A stretch of 64,000 bases of DNA, taken from Palsa-1439 sp050015495 (GTDB taxonomy: Bacteria; Verrucomicrobiota; Verrucomicrobiia; Palsa-1439). The stretch is taken from the NCBI GenBank assembly GCA_050015495.1, contig JBEKBH010000004.1:124001-188000 (forward strand), read 5' to 3'. Of the stretch, positions 36,101-44,179 are shown piece by piece. The notes below the pieces were generated by a model. That model was not told the origin of the DNA, ran no database searches, and saw only the letters and a list, made by a program, of their open reading frames with translations. Made by a program: the position numbers and the translations under genes. Position 1 is the stretch's first letter. Each line of letters opens with the position of its first letter.

Positions 36101-37251
36101 TTGCCGTGGAGATCGTCGGCCACGGACGTGATCAGATCGGTGCCGGTGCATGTGACCGGGAAGTCGCCGCTCATGGTGCCGTCGCCGTTGTTGGTGAGGA
36201 GAATGACCGCGTTACTCTGGTCCACAGCCGACACGGTGACGGTAGCCAGGCAACATTCGTCGAAGGCCGTCGGTATCTGGAACGTGAACGGGGCGTAGCA
36301 CGCGCCGGTAGCATTCGTCAGCACGAATGGACTCACCTCGCATTCGCCGACGATGGGGGCGTTTGTCGAGATGACTGGCGGCGCCGTATCCACCACAGTG
36401 ACGATAAACGAGCAAGAATTCGAGTTGCCGGAGGCGTCGGTGGCCGTGAGCACCACCGTGTAATTCGTCGACTCATCGGTGGGATCCAGCGCAAAGAAGC
36501 TGCCCGACGGCGGCGTGTAAACGAACGTGGGATTGGTCGTGCAGTTGTCGGAGCCTGTCGGGGCCGGATACGTGTAGAACGCGCCGTTCTGTCCGCCGCT
36601 GGAGGCATTGCACTGGAGAACAATGTTGGTCGGACAGGTGACGCTGGGCGGAATGAGGTCCTCCAAGCCCGCGGTGCCTTTGGCCGCACCGTTGAAATTG
36701 GTCGAGAACGATCCCGTGAACGTGGAGCCGTCGCTGGTTATGGTGACGCCAATATCTCCGCACGAGAAGTAGCTAAGCAGTTGGCCGCCGTTGGGATTAA
36801 ACCGACAGTCAAACGCAGAGATGGCCCCGCCGCTCGGTGCGAAGCCAAACCCGGTCACCGAACCCGTCAACAGCACGCCCGTGTACGTATTGGTCACACC
36901 GCCGCTGACAACCTTTACTGTCCCGGAGAGGACGAAGTCGTTGCCGGCGTTGGCCGGCACACCGCCGATCAGGTTGCCATTGTTATCGACCAGGATATTT
37001 ATGGTCAGGCTCTTGGTCCCGGAGATCAGTATGGCCGAAGACGAGCTGGAAAACTGTATGGATGTGGGCGTGGAGGCGACCTTGAAAACTTCGTTGCTTG
37101 CCGTGTACGTTATCGAGGTCCCACTGGCGCTTGTGTACGCGACGCGCGGGTAGATTACGATGTCGACGCCCAGAAGAGTTGCGAGCGCCGATGCCGCCAC
37201 CAACGTCAACCCTGCGATTCCCAAAACGTAAAATGCGACGCTATGCTTCAT
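33160..37251 (-). CDS. Giant secreted HYR/Ig-like repeat protein
   Basis: 1363 residues with a signal/anchor (VAFYVLGIAGLTLVAASALATLL). After an N-terminal domain of ~220 residues come about ten HYR-type Ig-like modules, recognisable by DTTAPVVTVP, ATDNCS and TFTVTATDACGNTS. Four or five central modules are nearly identical. A Cys-rich C-terminal domain of ~300 residues follows (YCDHHFDNYGNGQF, CGGEAWEYYGNNNYEQSICRF, TCASNNATATYFNEGG), which I do not recognise. It is likely a surface adhesin or matrix protein. The ATG at 37251 has AAGGA upstream; there is no sorting signal or autotransporter domain at the end. Confidence 0.82.
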   Translation of the reverse strand: MKHSVAFYVLGIAGLTLVAASALATLLGVDIVIYPRVAYTSASGTSITYTASNEVFKVASTPTSIQFSSSSSAILISGTKSLTINILVDNNGNLIGGVPANAGNDFVLSGTVKVVSGGVTNTYTGVLLTGSVTGFGFAPSGGAISAFDCRFNPNGGQLLSYFSCGDIGVTITSDGSTFTGSFSTNFNGAAKGTAGLEDLIPPSVTCPTNIVLQCNASSGGQNGAFYTYPAPTGSDNCTTNPTFVYTPPSGSFFALDPTDESTNYTVVLTATDASGNSNSCSFIVTVVDTAPPVISTNAPIVGECEVSPFVLTNATGACYAPFTFQIPTAFDECCLATVTVSAVDQSNAVILLTNNGDGTMSGDFPVTCTGTDLITSVADDLHGNTAAATCEVLVVNDQLPTINCVSNQVFECMANTPVGGAITFQEPTAFDVCPNVMISCVPTNGSVLPLGTNLIVYTASDCSGNTNVCTFDVIVVDTNPPTVYCPANVTLLCGQSTNTSITGTGTATDTCDPSPVVTYSDSAGAVTCTGLAGINRTWTATDASGNSASCVQSITFTNTTAPVVTVPTGSNLGCNPATLPTVASVTALVTATDNCSTPTVNVSSVDTTNGCTITRTFTVTASDGCGNTSAPQTVVYSWTADTTAPVVTVPAGASLGCNPATLPSVASVKALVTATDNCSGTPTITVTSALTGSSCAQTNTFTVTATDACGNTSAPQTVVYTWTVDTTAPVVTVPTGSNLGCNPATLPSVASVKALVTATDNCSSTPTITVTSALSGSPCAQTNTFTVTATDACGNTSAPQTVVYTWTVDTTPPVFTSLPTGGSLGCNPASLPSVTSVKALVAATATCGTPTITVTSALSGSACAETNTFTITAADTCGLSTSAQVVYTWTANTTPPSITCPAGVTVQCASNVPAANVASVIASATCGTPTVTWVGDVITNKTCPNRYTVLRTYKAVDPCGNSATCTQTITVDDTTPPSITCPTNITVVTSSFCTNTVPASTPAIVAFLQGVTASDNCGTGATVTNNAPANFSIGTNTVTFTATDSCGNTSTCQAAVIVVTTPVTCHTITFAPSYCDHHFDNYGNGQFADFEGNLTLSDGDQPSDFRTSSNSYYSVKVTIGTNVVYCKSLVLCNVENDGCGGEAWEYYGNNNYEQSICRFTDNQCYNALMDPNMPNSSATHNKNCGELSTVNIGATSTRFYYAFQNASQPITVTCDGIPICSISNNVATSTFPFSQSGTTIQCTFPDRLVPGNTLQWYACGNPNSVSSNCLLYTQQTCASNNATATYFNEGGVFQFQCPTSGINFNGTNRQVCVTVMIGQPGVTAKVGCTTFCETLGVMGYQDWQFGNCSQFQDEYQQESNYWW
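34590..35600 (-). repeat. 252-bp tandem repeats encoding 84-residue HYR modules
   Basis: The string tttgcggggctga recurs at 34851, 35103 and 35355, giving an exact 252-bp spacing, with flanking sequence almost identical between units. The period is a multiple of three and lies within the HYR gene, so copy number can change without frame loss. It is also an assembly-collapse risk. Confidence 0.85.
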
Positions 37252-37570
37252 AATCTTGGATCCTTTCCGACCGCTTCTCCACGTTTTCTCACGTCCACAT
37301 CGCCGCGGCACACCAGGACCGCACAGCAATGCACATCACTACTCTTTTTTCCCCGGTATCAATGTTTTCTCACACCCACATCGCCGCAGTACGCCAGCAC
37401 CGCATAGCAATGCATACTCAGTAGCACGTTGACGTGTGGCGGGCTACGCCCGGTTTGACAATTCCTTCGCTCGGATTGACCGGGCCTGGCATGCCCGACA
37501 ATTCCGAAGGCGAGCACCCTGTTTTCTACCCAACCCACACACATTTCCCGCACTAGCACTACACCCGACT
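37252..37570. other. Intergenic region upstream of the HYR gene
   Basis: Contains the 58-bp direct repeat pair listed separately, an AT-rich tract (ctcttttttcccc near 37342), and little else. It should hold the HYR-gene promoter. No ORF of natural composition. Confidence 0.4.
37283..37421. repeat. Imperfect 58-bp direct repeat pair (37283-37340 and 37364-37421)
   Basis: Both copies begin gttttctcac, share ccacatcgccgc and agcaatgca, and are about 80% identical, offset by 81 bases. They lie immediately upstream of the HYR-protein gene, so they may be duplicated regulatory sequence or a remnant of a small duplication. Confidence 0.7.
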
Positions 37571-38353
37571 TCAGCCGCGCGAACGCAGCCGCTTGTTTGC
37601 CGTGGCGCGATATGCGCCCACACAAACAACGCAACCAACCAACAAAAGCAAAATCGAAGATGGCTCGGGAACCACCACAATGTCCGCGTCACTTGAACCG
37701 CCTGCGGACTCGAGATTGTCAAAATCGCCGCTTCCCCAGTTGCCGGTGAATGCGGTGTCACCCTGGGTAGGATCAAAATACGCACTCAGGAGTATGTCGG
37801 CTTGCGTGGAGCCGGGCCCACCAAAATTGGCTACGATTGTCGGATCGCCTCCGGTCACCTCAAACGGAAACTCAAAATACGTGAAGCCATTTTCCGCGAT
37901 GTCAGAGGCTGAAGAGGATCCGAAAGCCACCCCGTTCGCACCCGTGATCAGCGTGCCCATCAGCAGAGGTGTCTCATAGTTGTTGCCGAGGCCGAGGTCG
38001 CCATTGAGGGTGAACGAACCGGCGGTCAGCGTGCCGGCGGAAGTGATCGTCGCTGTCAACGAGAAATCGCCATAAAAGCCGCCGGCGTCGGGGCCCTCAC
38101 CGACCGGTAATCCGTAGTTGTATGCGAGAATAGACTGTTCCGGCCCTGTCGGCTGGGCGGTAACTTGAAACGTCCCACTGCTATAACTTAGGTCCAAGGA
38201 TCCAACGGCGAAATCCGCTCCGCCCTCCGGCTCCGTTGAAACAGGCACTGGCGCTAAAAGCGTGCCCTTGGACTGAGTGTTGGCCAACAGCGAGAACAGA
38301 CCGATCACGGTCAGAACTCGCACAATTTTCGTCACCCCGTAAATTCGTTTCAT
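37571..38353 (-). CDS. PEP-CTERM sorted secreted protein
   Basis: 260 residues: a signal peptide (VRVLTVIGLFSLLANTQSKG), a beta-rich Gly/Ser/Thr domain, and a classic PEP-CTERM tail (VVPEPSSILLLLVGCVVCVGA, then AYRATANKRLRSRG: PEP motif, transmembrane helix, Arg cluster). Such proteins are recognised by exosortase/EpsH and delivered to the outer surface, often with exopolysaccharide. No exosortase is in this window. GGAG lies 8 bases before the ATG at 38353. Confidence 0.92.
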   Translation of the reverse strand: MKRIYGVTKIVRVLTVIGLFSLLANTQSKGTLLAPVPVSTEPEGGADFAVGSLDLSYSSGTFQVTAQPTGPEQSILAYNYGLPVGEGPDAGGFYGDFSLTATITSAGTLTAGSFTLNGDLGLGNNYETPLLMGTLITGANGVAFGSSSASDIAENGFTYFEFPFEVTGGDPTIVANFGGPGSTQADILLSAYFDPTQGDTAFTGNWGSGDFDNLESAGGSSDADIVVVPEPSSILLLLVGCVVCVGAYRATANKRLRSRG

Positions 38354-38981
38354 GCCCCAATCTCCATGGTCATTGGCATTGCGACTTAGAAATGAAAATA
38401 AAATAGCAGACGCGTCCGTCAGGATGCTTTTTCTACGGATAATGCTTCGTCTCATAACTCGCCAACTGCTTTCGCAATTCACGACAGCCTACTCCCGAGT
38501 GGGCCGAACAGTAAAACATCGACCGCACCGGAAGCAAGACAATTCTTCTGCTACGAGCGAAATTTATAACCTTTGGGCTTATGAAAAGCAAGACAATTCC
38601 CCCGCTTCCAACACTTATTGGGCACCCATTGGAGAACTATTGACTCAAAAGAGAGAAGGGAAGCATATACTCTACGCAAGTAGTTGTATATCAGATTATT
38701 ACACCCAATCGCCAGATTCGGGGTGACCCTTTGAGTATCCATATAATCATGCTTTTCAGGGAAAACAGCACCCGGCAGGGAATCCGACAGTCTTGCGCCT
38801 CGTTCAAGAGTGGCGCCGTTGCGCCAATCCCCTGACGAACATCCAAGCGTATCCCGCGCAAATCTGTGGTGAAACCCGCAGGCTCGACATTCCGTCAAAA
38901 ATAAAATACTTCTTCCCGCCAAACATTCACCGGAAACGAGTCGCCAATGAATCGTAACCATACATCGAAAGCCCACATCTC
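38354..38981. other. 628-base AT-richer intergenic region
   Basis: Noticeably richer in A/T than its surroundings (about 38380-38720). Reading frames on both strands here have odd composition and no start support. The 13-mer agcaagacaattc occurs twice (38533-38545 and 38587-38599). It separates the divergent PEP-CTERM and GtrA genes and probably contains both promoters; nothing else is recognisable. Confidence 0.4.
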
Positions 38982-39476
38982 ATGCGTAACCTGTTGAACC
39001 AGTTCACTGGCCGCCAACACTCCCCGCTGGTCCAGTTCATCAAGTACGCCATCGCCGGCGTCATCGCCACCGTCGTCCACGTCAGCCTGTTCTACTGCTG
39101 CGCGCTCAAACTGATGCCGGGCCTCACCCCGAACGACCCCGTCGCCAAACTGCTCCACGTCCAGGTCGGTCTCGTGTCTGATGCCGTCCGCGCCCGCAAT
39201 TCCGTCATCGACAACGGCGTCGCCTTCCTGTTCTCGAATCTCACGGCGTACCTGATCAACATCGTTTGGGTGTTCGAATCCGGCCGCCACAACCGCGTCC
39301 GCGAAATCCTCTTCTTCTACCTCGTCTCCGGCATCAGCGTCGCCCTCGGCAGCGCCCTCATGGGCTTTCTCATCAATCATTTCGGCGTCATCACCACCCT
39401 CGCGTTCGGCGCCAATGCCGTCGTCTCCCTCCTCATCAATTACGCCCTCCGCAAATATTTCATCTTCAAAGGCTGA
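38982..39476 (+). CDS. GtrA-like membrane protein
   Basis: 164 residues with four transmembrane helices (FIKYAIAGVIATVVHVSLFYCC, FLFSNLTAYLINIVWVF, EILFFYLVSGISVALGSALMGFLI, TLAFGANAVVSLLINYALRKYFIF). FIKYAIAGVIAT and the final NYALRKYFIFKG are GtrA hallmarks. GtrA-family proteins help move or flip polyprenyl-linked sugars for surface polysaccharides. The loop between helices 1 and 2 is longer than usual. No glycosyltransferase gene is adjacent. Confidence 0.92.
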   Translation: MRNLLNQFTGRQHSPLVQFIKYAIAGVIATVVHVSLFYCCALKLMPGLTPNDPVAKLLHVQVGLVSDAVRARNSVIDNGVAFLFSNLTAYLINIVWVFESGRHNRVREILFFYLVSGISVALGSALMGFLINHFGVITTLAFGANAVVSLLINYALRKYFIFKG

Positions 39477-39489
39477 TTTTGCTTTTGTA

Positions 39490-39515
39490 TTGGAGGGCGA
39501 GCCTCTTGGCGAGCC
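39490..39515. repeat. GGCGAGCC repeat element copy
   Basis: Inverse copy of the element at 24611-24640, followed by a TCTCTGTGTCTCTGTGGTG-type string (about 39550-39570) related to the TTCGTG motifs at 9.1 and 24.3 kb. All lie in the short space after the GtrA gene. Confidence 0.5.
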
Positions 39516-39580
39516 GTTGTGATAACGCGTGGCTCGGCCCTTCTCTGCGTTCTCTGTGTCTCTGTGGTGAAATTTGTCGC

Positions 39581-40219
39581 CTACGTCAGTGATCGCAGCA
39601 CCACCCGTGCGGGCGCGCCGTCGGCATCCTTCAACTTGAGCGGTAGCGCGATCAATTCGTAGTCCCCGGCCGTCACCCCGGACAGGTTCAACCCCTCGAT
39701 GATCACCACGCCCGCTCCCAGCAGCGTGTGATGGACCGGAAACCGCACGCTGCTGAATGCTTCCACGGACAAATAATCGACCCCGACCAGTTTGATCCCG
39801 CGCGCGACCAGATACTCCGCCGCCTCGGCGGTGACCGCCGCGAAGTCCCTGTCGAATTCGCGTTCATCGTTTGCCCAGCGCCGCGAGTTGCGCGTCTTGA
39901 ACAATGCCCGTGTCACCGATGCCATGTCGCACGCCTCGAGGGCCGCGCGCGTCACGTGCCCCGTGCCGCTGGAAAGATCGAACACCCGGCACGGACCGAT
40001 CAACACCTCCAACGAAAGCTTGTCGATGCCGGAGCCGTTTGGCTTGAAATGGAACGGAGCGTCCATGTGCGTTCCCGTGTGCGCCCCCATCTCGATCCGC
40101 GTGACGTTCGCCACGTCTCCCTCGGAGATGCTGCTCGCCAGGCTCATCGACAATTTCGGGTCCCCGGGCCAGATCAACATCTCCCCGTGCAACAACACGC
40201 TTACGTCATGGATTTTCAT
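39581..40219 (-). CDS. Cyclase-family hydrolase (kynurenine formamidase-like)
   Basis: 212 residues. The metal-binding motif of the family is explicit: GAHTGTHMDAPFHF (HxGTHxDxPxHF), with WPGDPKLS before it and LVGVDYLSVE / HHTLLGAGVVIIEGLNLSGV after it. Members hydrolyse N-formylkynurenine or related amides and lactones using Zn or Mn. No tryptophan-catabolism gene is nearby, so the substrate is uncertain. Confidence 0.9.
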   Translation of the reverse strand: MKIHDVSVLLHGEMLIWPGDPKLSMSLASSISEGDVANVTRIEMGAHTGTHMDAPFHFKPNGSGIDKLSLEVLIGPCRVFDLSSGTGHVTRAALEACDMASVTRALFKTRNSRRWANDEREFDRDFAAVTAEAAEYLVARGIKLVGVDYLSVEAFSSVRFPVHHTLLGAGVVIIEGLNLSGVTAGDYELIALPLKLKDADGAPARVVLRSLT

Positions 40220-40357
40220 TTCGGAAACTTTCTCCCCATTGAAAGTGCGATTGACAGGCCGGTGATTCGGCTCTACGATTTTCAGTGGTTGAAGATCGCA
40301 TGCGGTCGTGTCTTTAGCAAAAGACAGCGTCCGATTAAAGAGGCTTGGTGAGGGAAT

Positions 40358-40684
40358 ATGACGCAGCGAGCTCTCCCAATATACGCGATATACGCGATAA
40401 CCGTCTGGGCACTCGTACCATCGTTCTTCTGGATCCGAGGCCTGTGGAGAAACGACTGGAAGGACCGTCTCGCGGCCCTCATCATCAATGGGGTCTTGGT
40501 CATTACGATTGGGACGACAATGAATTCGTGTGGCGCGCTCAACGCCGCCGGAGTATGGTTTTTCGCGGCGGGAGTGCTTACCCTTGTGCTAAGCGCATTC
40601 CGCAGGGTGAGACGCTGGGAGAGATCGATCGCGGCAGGCACCGCGATGACCGTAGCAGGCCGATTCTTGATGTCGCTGCTCTAA
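40358..40684 (+). CDS. Small membrane protein of unknown function
   Basis: 108 residues with three likely transmembrane helices (YAIYAITVWALVPSFFWI, LAALIINGVLVITIGTT, AAGVWFFAAGVLTLVLSAF). No family recognised. Composition is natural and it begins with ATG after a purine-rich stretch (gtgagggaat), which supports it as a real gene. It lies alone between two minus-strand genes. Confidence 0.55.
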   Translation: MTQRALPIYAIYAITVWALVPSFFWIRGLWRNDWKDRLAALIINGVLVITIGTTMNSCGALNAAGVWFFAAGVLTLVLSAFRRVRRWERSIAAGTAMTVAGRFLMSLL

Positions 40685-40737
40685 GGAAGTGAGGAGGACG
40701 CACAAGTTGTGCGAGCTAACAGGAATCACACGCCCGC

Positions 40738-42690
40738 TCACTTCACGTGCGTATCATACACCCGCAGCAATTCGCTCACGCTCCACGCTTGCGCGAAGCA
40801 GCCCGCGGGACGATGCGGCGGATTCCCGTCAAAAATCTCCGCCACGCTCCCCAATCCCGCTTCCTCCATATGATGCAACAGCGGCGCGATGATCTTGCCG
40901 ATTTCCTTCCGGTGCGTCTTGCCGTTCCCATTCACCCTCGCATACGCATCGCAGTACGGCCCGATCAACCACGGCCAGACCGTTCCCTGATGATAGGCGC
41001 AATCGCGCTGCCACTGGTTGCCTGTGTACCGGCCGCAGTAGCGCGAGTCTTTCGGCGACAGCGTCCGCAAACCGTACGGCGTCAACAACTGCTGCGTTAC
41101 CACGTCGAGCACCGCCTTCTGCTGCGTCTTGTCCAGCGGCGTGTACGGCAGGCTCACCGCGAAAATCTGGTTCGGCCGCACGCTCGCATCGTGAAAATCT
41201 CCCTGAATCACGTCGTACAAATACCCGCCGTCGCGATTCCAGAACGCCTTCACGAAATTCGCCGCCACCTGGTCCGCCAGTTTCCGCAGGATCACCGCCG
41301 AATGAATGTCCTGCGCCAGTGTCTCTTCCATCTCCGCCAGCATCAGCAGCGCGTTCAACCACAGCGCGTTGATCTCCACCGGCTTGCCGTGCCGCGGCGT
41401 CGGCACATACCCGTCCACTTTCACGTCCATCCACGTCAACTGCGTGCCCGGCGTGCCGGCGGTGATCAGCCCGTCGTCGTCGGCGTGGATGTCGAACCGC
41501 GTGCCCTCCTTGTAAAACTTCACCACGTCGGCCAGCGCGGGCAACAGTTGCCGCGCCCCGTCGTCGTCGTGGCTCGCCTGCCAGTATTTCCAGGCGGACA
41601 CCACGAACCACAGCGACGCGTCCACCGTGTTGTAGTCGGGCGTCTCGCCCTTGTCCGGAAACACATTCGGGATCATCCCCTTGTCGCAGTACTGGGCAAA
41701 CGTCAGCAGGATCTTCCGCGCCACGTCGAACCGCCCGGACGTCAGCGTCAGCCCCGGTAAGGCGATCATCGTGTCCCGTCCCCAATCGGTGAACCATGGG
41801 AACCCCGCCAGCACCGTCAGGTTGTCTTTCCCGCGTCGCGCCAGGAACGAGTCCGCCGAAATCAGCAATGCCTGCCGCGCCGGGTCCCGTTCGCGCTCGA
41901 ATTCCTTGCGCCGCGCCCGCTCCCGCGCCGCCAGGTCGTCGGGATTGACCGCGCCCTTCTTCTCGATCGTCGCCACGATGTACGCGGTCTGCCCTTCCGC
42001 CAGCCGATACGACAGCTCGAACGGGGTGAACAAATCCTCCTCGAAATCCAGGCCGCGCTCCTGCTCCACCGGATACGTGAACGTGAGATACCAATCCGCC
42101 TTCGCATCCACCGCCTCGGCCTTTGTGTGGAAATACAACCGCGGCTTGTCCTTGAAGGGTTGGACGGACACCACGCCGTTGCCGCGCTCGACATCGAGGT
42201 CTACGTCGTCATTGCGCTCGGCCAGCGCATTGTAATCGCGGAACGCCAGCAGCGGACGCACCTTCAGCCCGATGGGACCGCGCGACCGCCGGTTCCGATA
42301 ACCGACCACCACCGTGTTCTCGCCGGCCACGAGAAACACGCTCCGCTCGATCTCAAAATCGTTGTTCGCGTACCGGAACACCGGCCACGGCCGCAGCCGA
42401 AACTCCATCTGGATGTTGAACCCGTGGGGAAACACCGTGCCGGGATACAGGTTCGTGCTGATCGCCGATTCGTGGCCGTCCACCACCACACGCTCCTCGA
42501 ATTTCGACAGCAACACATGCCGGTCCACCGGGGGACGCAGCGACGCGACCAACAACCCGTGTTGCCGGCGTGTGTTGGCCCCGATGATCGTGGACGACGC
42601 GAATCCGCCCAGGCCATTGGTCTCCAACCATTCCTTGGCCAGCGCGTTCTTGAGGTTCTGGCAGTCGCTCGAATCGAAAACAGTTTTCAT
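40738..42690 (-). CDS. Amylo-alpha-1,6-glucosidase / glycogen-debranching-type enzyme
   Basis: 650 residues with GDE_N (EWLETNGLGGFASSTIIGANTRRQHGLLVA) and GDE_C (catalytic (alpha/alpha)6 barrel) regions; landmarks include FPWFTDWGRDTMIALPGLTL, TVDASLWFV and the final QAWSVSELLRVYD. It would remove alpha-1,6-linked glucose stubs from glycogen, or act on a related alpha-glucan, in the cytoplasm. This is the archaeal/bacterial single-activity type rather than the bifunctional eukaryotic one. The start at 42690 excludes seven unsupported residues. Confidence 0.92.
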   Translation of the reverse strand: MKTVFDSSDCQNLKNALAKEWLETNGLGGFASSTIIGANTRRQHGLLVASLRPPVDRHVLLSKFEERVVVDGHESAISTNLYPGTVFPHGFNIQMEFRLRPWPVFRYANNDFEIERSVFLVAGENTVVVGYRNRRSRGPIGLKVRPLLAFRDYNALAERNDDVDLDVERGNGVVSVQPFKDKPRLYFHTKAEAVDAKADWYLTFTYPVEQERGLDFEEDLFTPFELSYRLAEGQTAYIVATIEKKGAVNPDDLAARERARRKEFERERDPARQALLISADSFLARRGKDNLTVLAGFPWFTDWGRDTMIALPGLTLTSGRFDVARKILLTFAQYCDKGMIPNVFPDKGETPDYNTVDASLWFVVSAWKYWQASHDDDGARQLLPALADVVKFYKEGTRFDIHADDDGLITAGTPGTQLTWMDVKVDGYVPTPRHGKPVEINALWLNALLMLAEMEETLAQDIHSAVILRKLADQVAANFVKAFWNRDGGYLYDVIQGDFHDASVRPNQIFAVSLPYTPLDKTQQKAVLDVVTQQLLTPYGLRTLSPKDSRYCGRYTGNQWQRDCAYHQGTVWPWLIGPYCDAYARVNGNGKTHRKEIGKIIAPLLHHMEEAGLGSVAEIFDGNPPHRPAGCFAQAWSVSELLRVYDTHVK

Positions 42691-42877
42691 GTCGCGTCTC
42701 GCTCGCAACAACGTCCAAGCGGACTGACTGTAATCGGTGATCGCGCCCGCGAAAAGAACATTTCGATAGCATCCTCACAGGCCAGAAAAAACAATGTCCC
42801 CACAACAAAACAAAAACACACCACTCGCGCACGTCTTCCTCGCCAGTGCTGGTCCTGGGTTCGGCTTGCCGCCGCTA

Positions 42878-44164
42878 TCATGAGGTCCGTTTGGGCGCAA
42901 ATGTCCGAATCAATGCCCTGGCCGCCTGGCGGGTCTTCCAGACAGCGATGTCCAGACCGCGGTTGCACGCGACGAGCACGGCAAAGTCAATTTCGGGTGC
43001 GATGAACGCGGCGCATAGCCACTGTCCGTTGCCTCCGGCGTGCCAGAGACGGCGGCCAGTGTCTCCAGGCTGGGTGCCTTTTGCCCAACTGGCTGGGCTG
43101 ATAGCCCATCCCGCACAGTAAGTCCCGGCGGGTGTGGCATCACCAGTTGCCAGGAAGTTTATCCTGCGCATTATCCACCCCATAAAATAAGTTGTGGTGG
43201 GTGCGACCGAGTGCAATTCCGCAAATGTATCCAGCTTGAGCAGCGCGGCCTGGCAATGCGGATTGGCCGGATCTCCGCGCAAATGGAGCCCGATAAATTT
43301 TGCCCAATCGGTAATTGTCATGTGTGCCAGGCCGGCGGGGCCGTAGTACAATGGGAATTCCGCGGCAGGGCTGCCCGGGTCAATCGGTTTGCCAACGACC
43401 GAGGAGTGGCCCCAGGGTTGATCGGTGTTACCAGCGGCGCCCGGCGGCCCGAATCCGCCCGTGCTGATGCCCAGTGGCTGAAACAGTCGTTCGCGCATCA
43501 GGTCTTCCCACGCACGACCGGTGAGGTGTTCCAGCACTGCCCCCGCGAGAATGTAGCCCTCATTGGAATAGAGAAATTTGGTGCCCGGGGGGAATCTTGG
43601 CGGGCGCGAAAGGGCCTGCCGCGCGATTTCCAGGCGTTGCTGCGGCAAAGTTTCCCCGGAAGAACGCATCGACTCGGGACGGCTGCGCAGGCTGGCGTAG
43701 GGTGCGAGGAACAGGTGGTTAAACACCCGAGCTAGACCGTTCGGGTCCAAGCGCAAGCCGGAGCGGTGTGCGAGAACCTGCGGCAATGTCACTTTCTCCC
43801 ACGCCGGGTGCATGGGCTTCACCGTGTCGGCAAAAAGTTCGCCCAATGTGGTGGTCCAATTCAACTTGCCTTCCTCGACGAGCATTGCGACGAGCGTCGC
43901 GGTCATGGCTTTGGTGCAGGAACCAAGGTGAAATCGATCATCGAGCGTGATGCGCTCTGCGGTCCCTCTCTTTCGAACCCCGGCGGCACCTTGGGCGATG
44001 ATGCGGTCGCCCCGCAGAACGGCGGCGGTCATGCCGAAACGTTCACCGCCCCAGCCGAGTATCGATTGCAGGATGGCATCAACATTGACCGGCGCGTTGT
44101 CCTCCGTCTCCTCGTCAGGCAAACCCGCAGGTTTCAGTGCATTGGGTTTTGGCGCTTCACTCAT
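42878..44164 (-). CDS. Serine hydrolase of the class C beta-lactamase/penicillin-binding-like family
   Basis: 428 residues. The SxxK nucleophile motif is at about residues 82-85 (FHLGSCTKAMTAT), the Tyr motif is YSN (FLYSNEGYILAGAVLEHLTG), and a late HAGGNG fills the KTG position. No signal peptide is visible, so it may be cytoplasmic, unlike resistance AmpC enzymes. This family includes esterases and D-aminopeptidases; nothing here implies antibiotic resistance. It lies 15 bases downstream of the glycerol kinase gene. Confidence 0.88.
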   Translation of the reverse strand: MSEAPKPNALKPAGLPDEETEDNAPVNVDAILQSILGWGGERFGMTAAVLRGDRIIAQGAAGVRKRGTAERITLDDRFHLGSCTKAMTATLVAMLVEEGKLNWTTTLGELFADTVKPMHPAWEKVTLPQVLAHRSGLRLDPNGLARVFNHLFLAPYASLRSRPESMRSSGETLPQQRLEIARQALSRPPRFPPGTKFLYSNEGYILAGAVLEHLTGRAWEDLMRERLFQPLGISTGGFGPPGAAGNTDQPWGHSSVVGKPIDPGSPAAEFPLYYGPAGLAHMTITDWAKFIGLHLRGDPANPHCQAALLKLDTFAELHSVAPTTTYFMGWIMRRINFLATGDATPAGTYCAGWAISPASWAKGTQPGDTGRRLWHAGGNGQWLCAAFIAPEIDFAVLVACNRGLDIAVWKTRQAARALIRTFAPKRTS

Positions 44165-44179
44165 GTTTTGTGAATCGTC

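Noticed and set aside
35596..37407. Long plus-strand frame of 603 codons
   Set aside because: Antisense shadow of the HYR gene; Arg/Gly/His-rich with no fold-like pattern.
38352..38726. Short plus-strand gene in the AT-richer gap
   Set aside because: No ribosome-binding site, overlaps the PEP-CTERM start region, and composition does not resemble a protein.
42878..44164. Antibiotic-resistance beta-lactamase
   Set aside because: SxxK and YSN are shared by many esterases and peptidases; there is no signal peptide and no resistance context.
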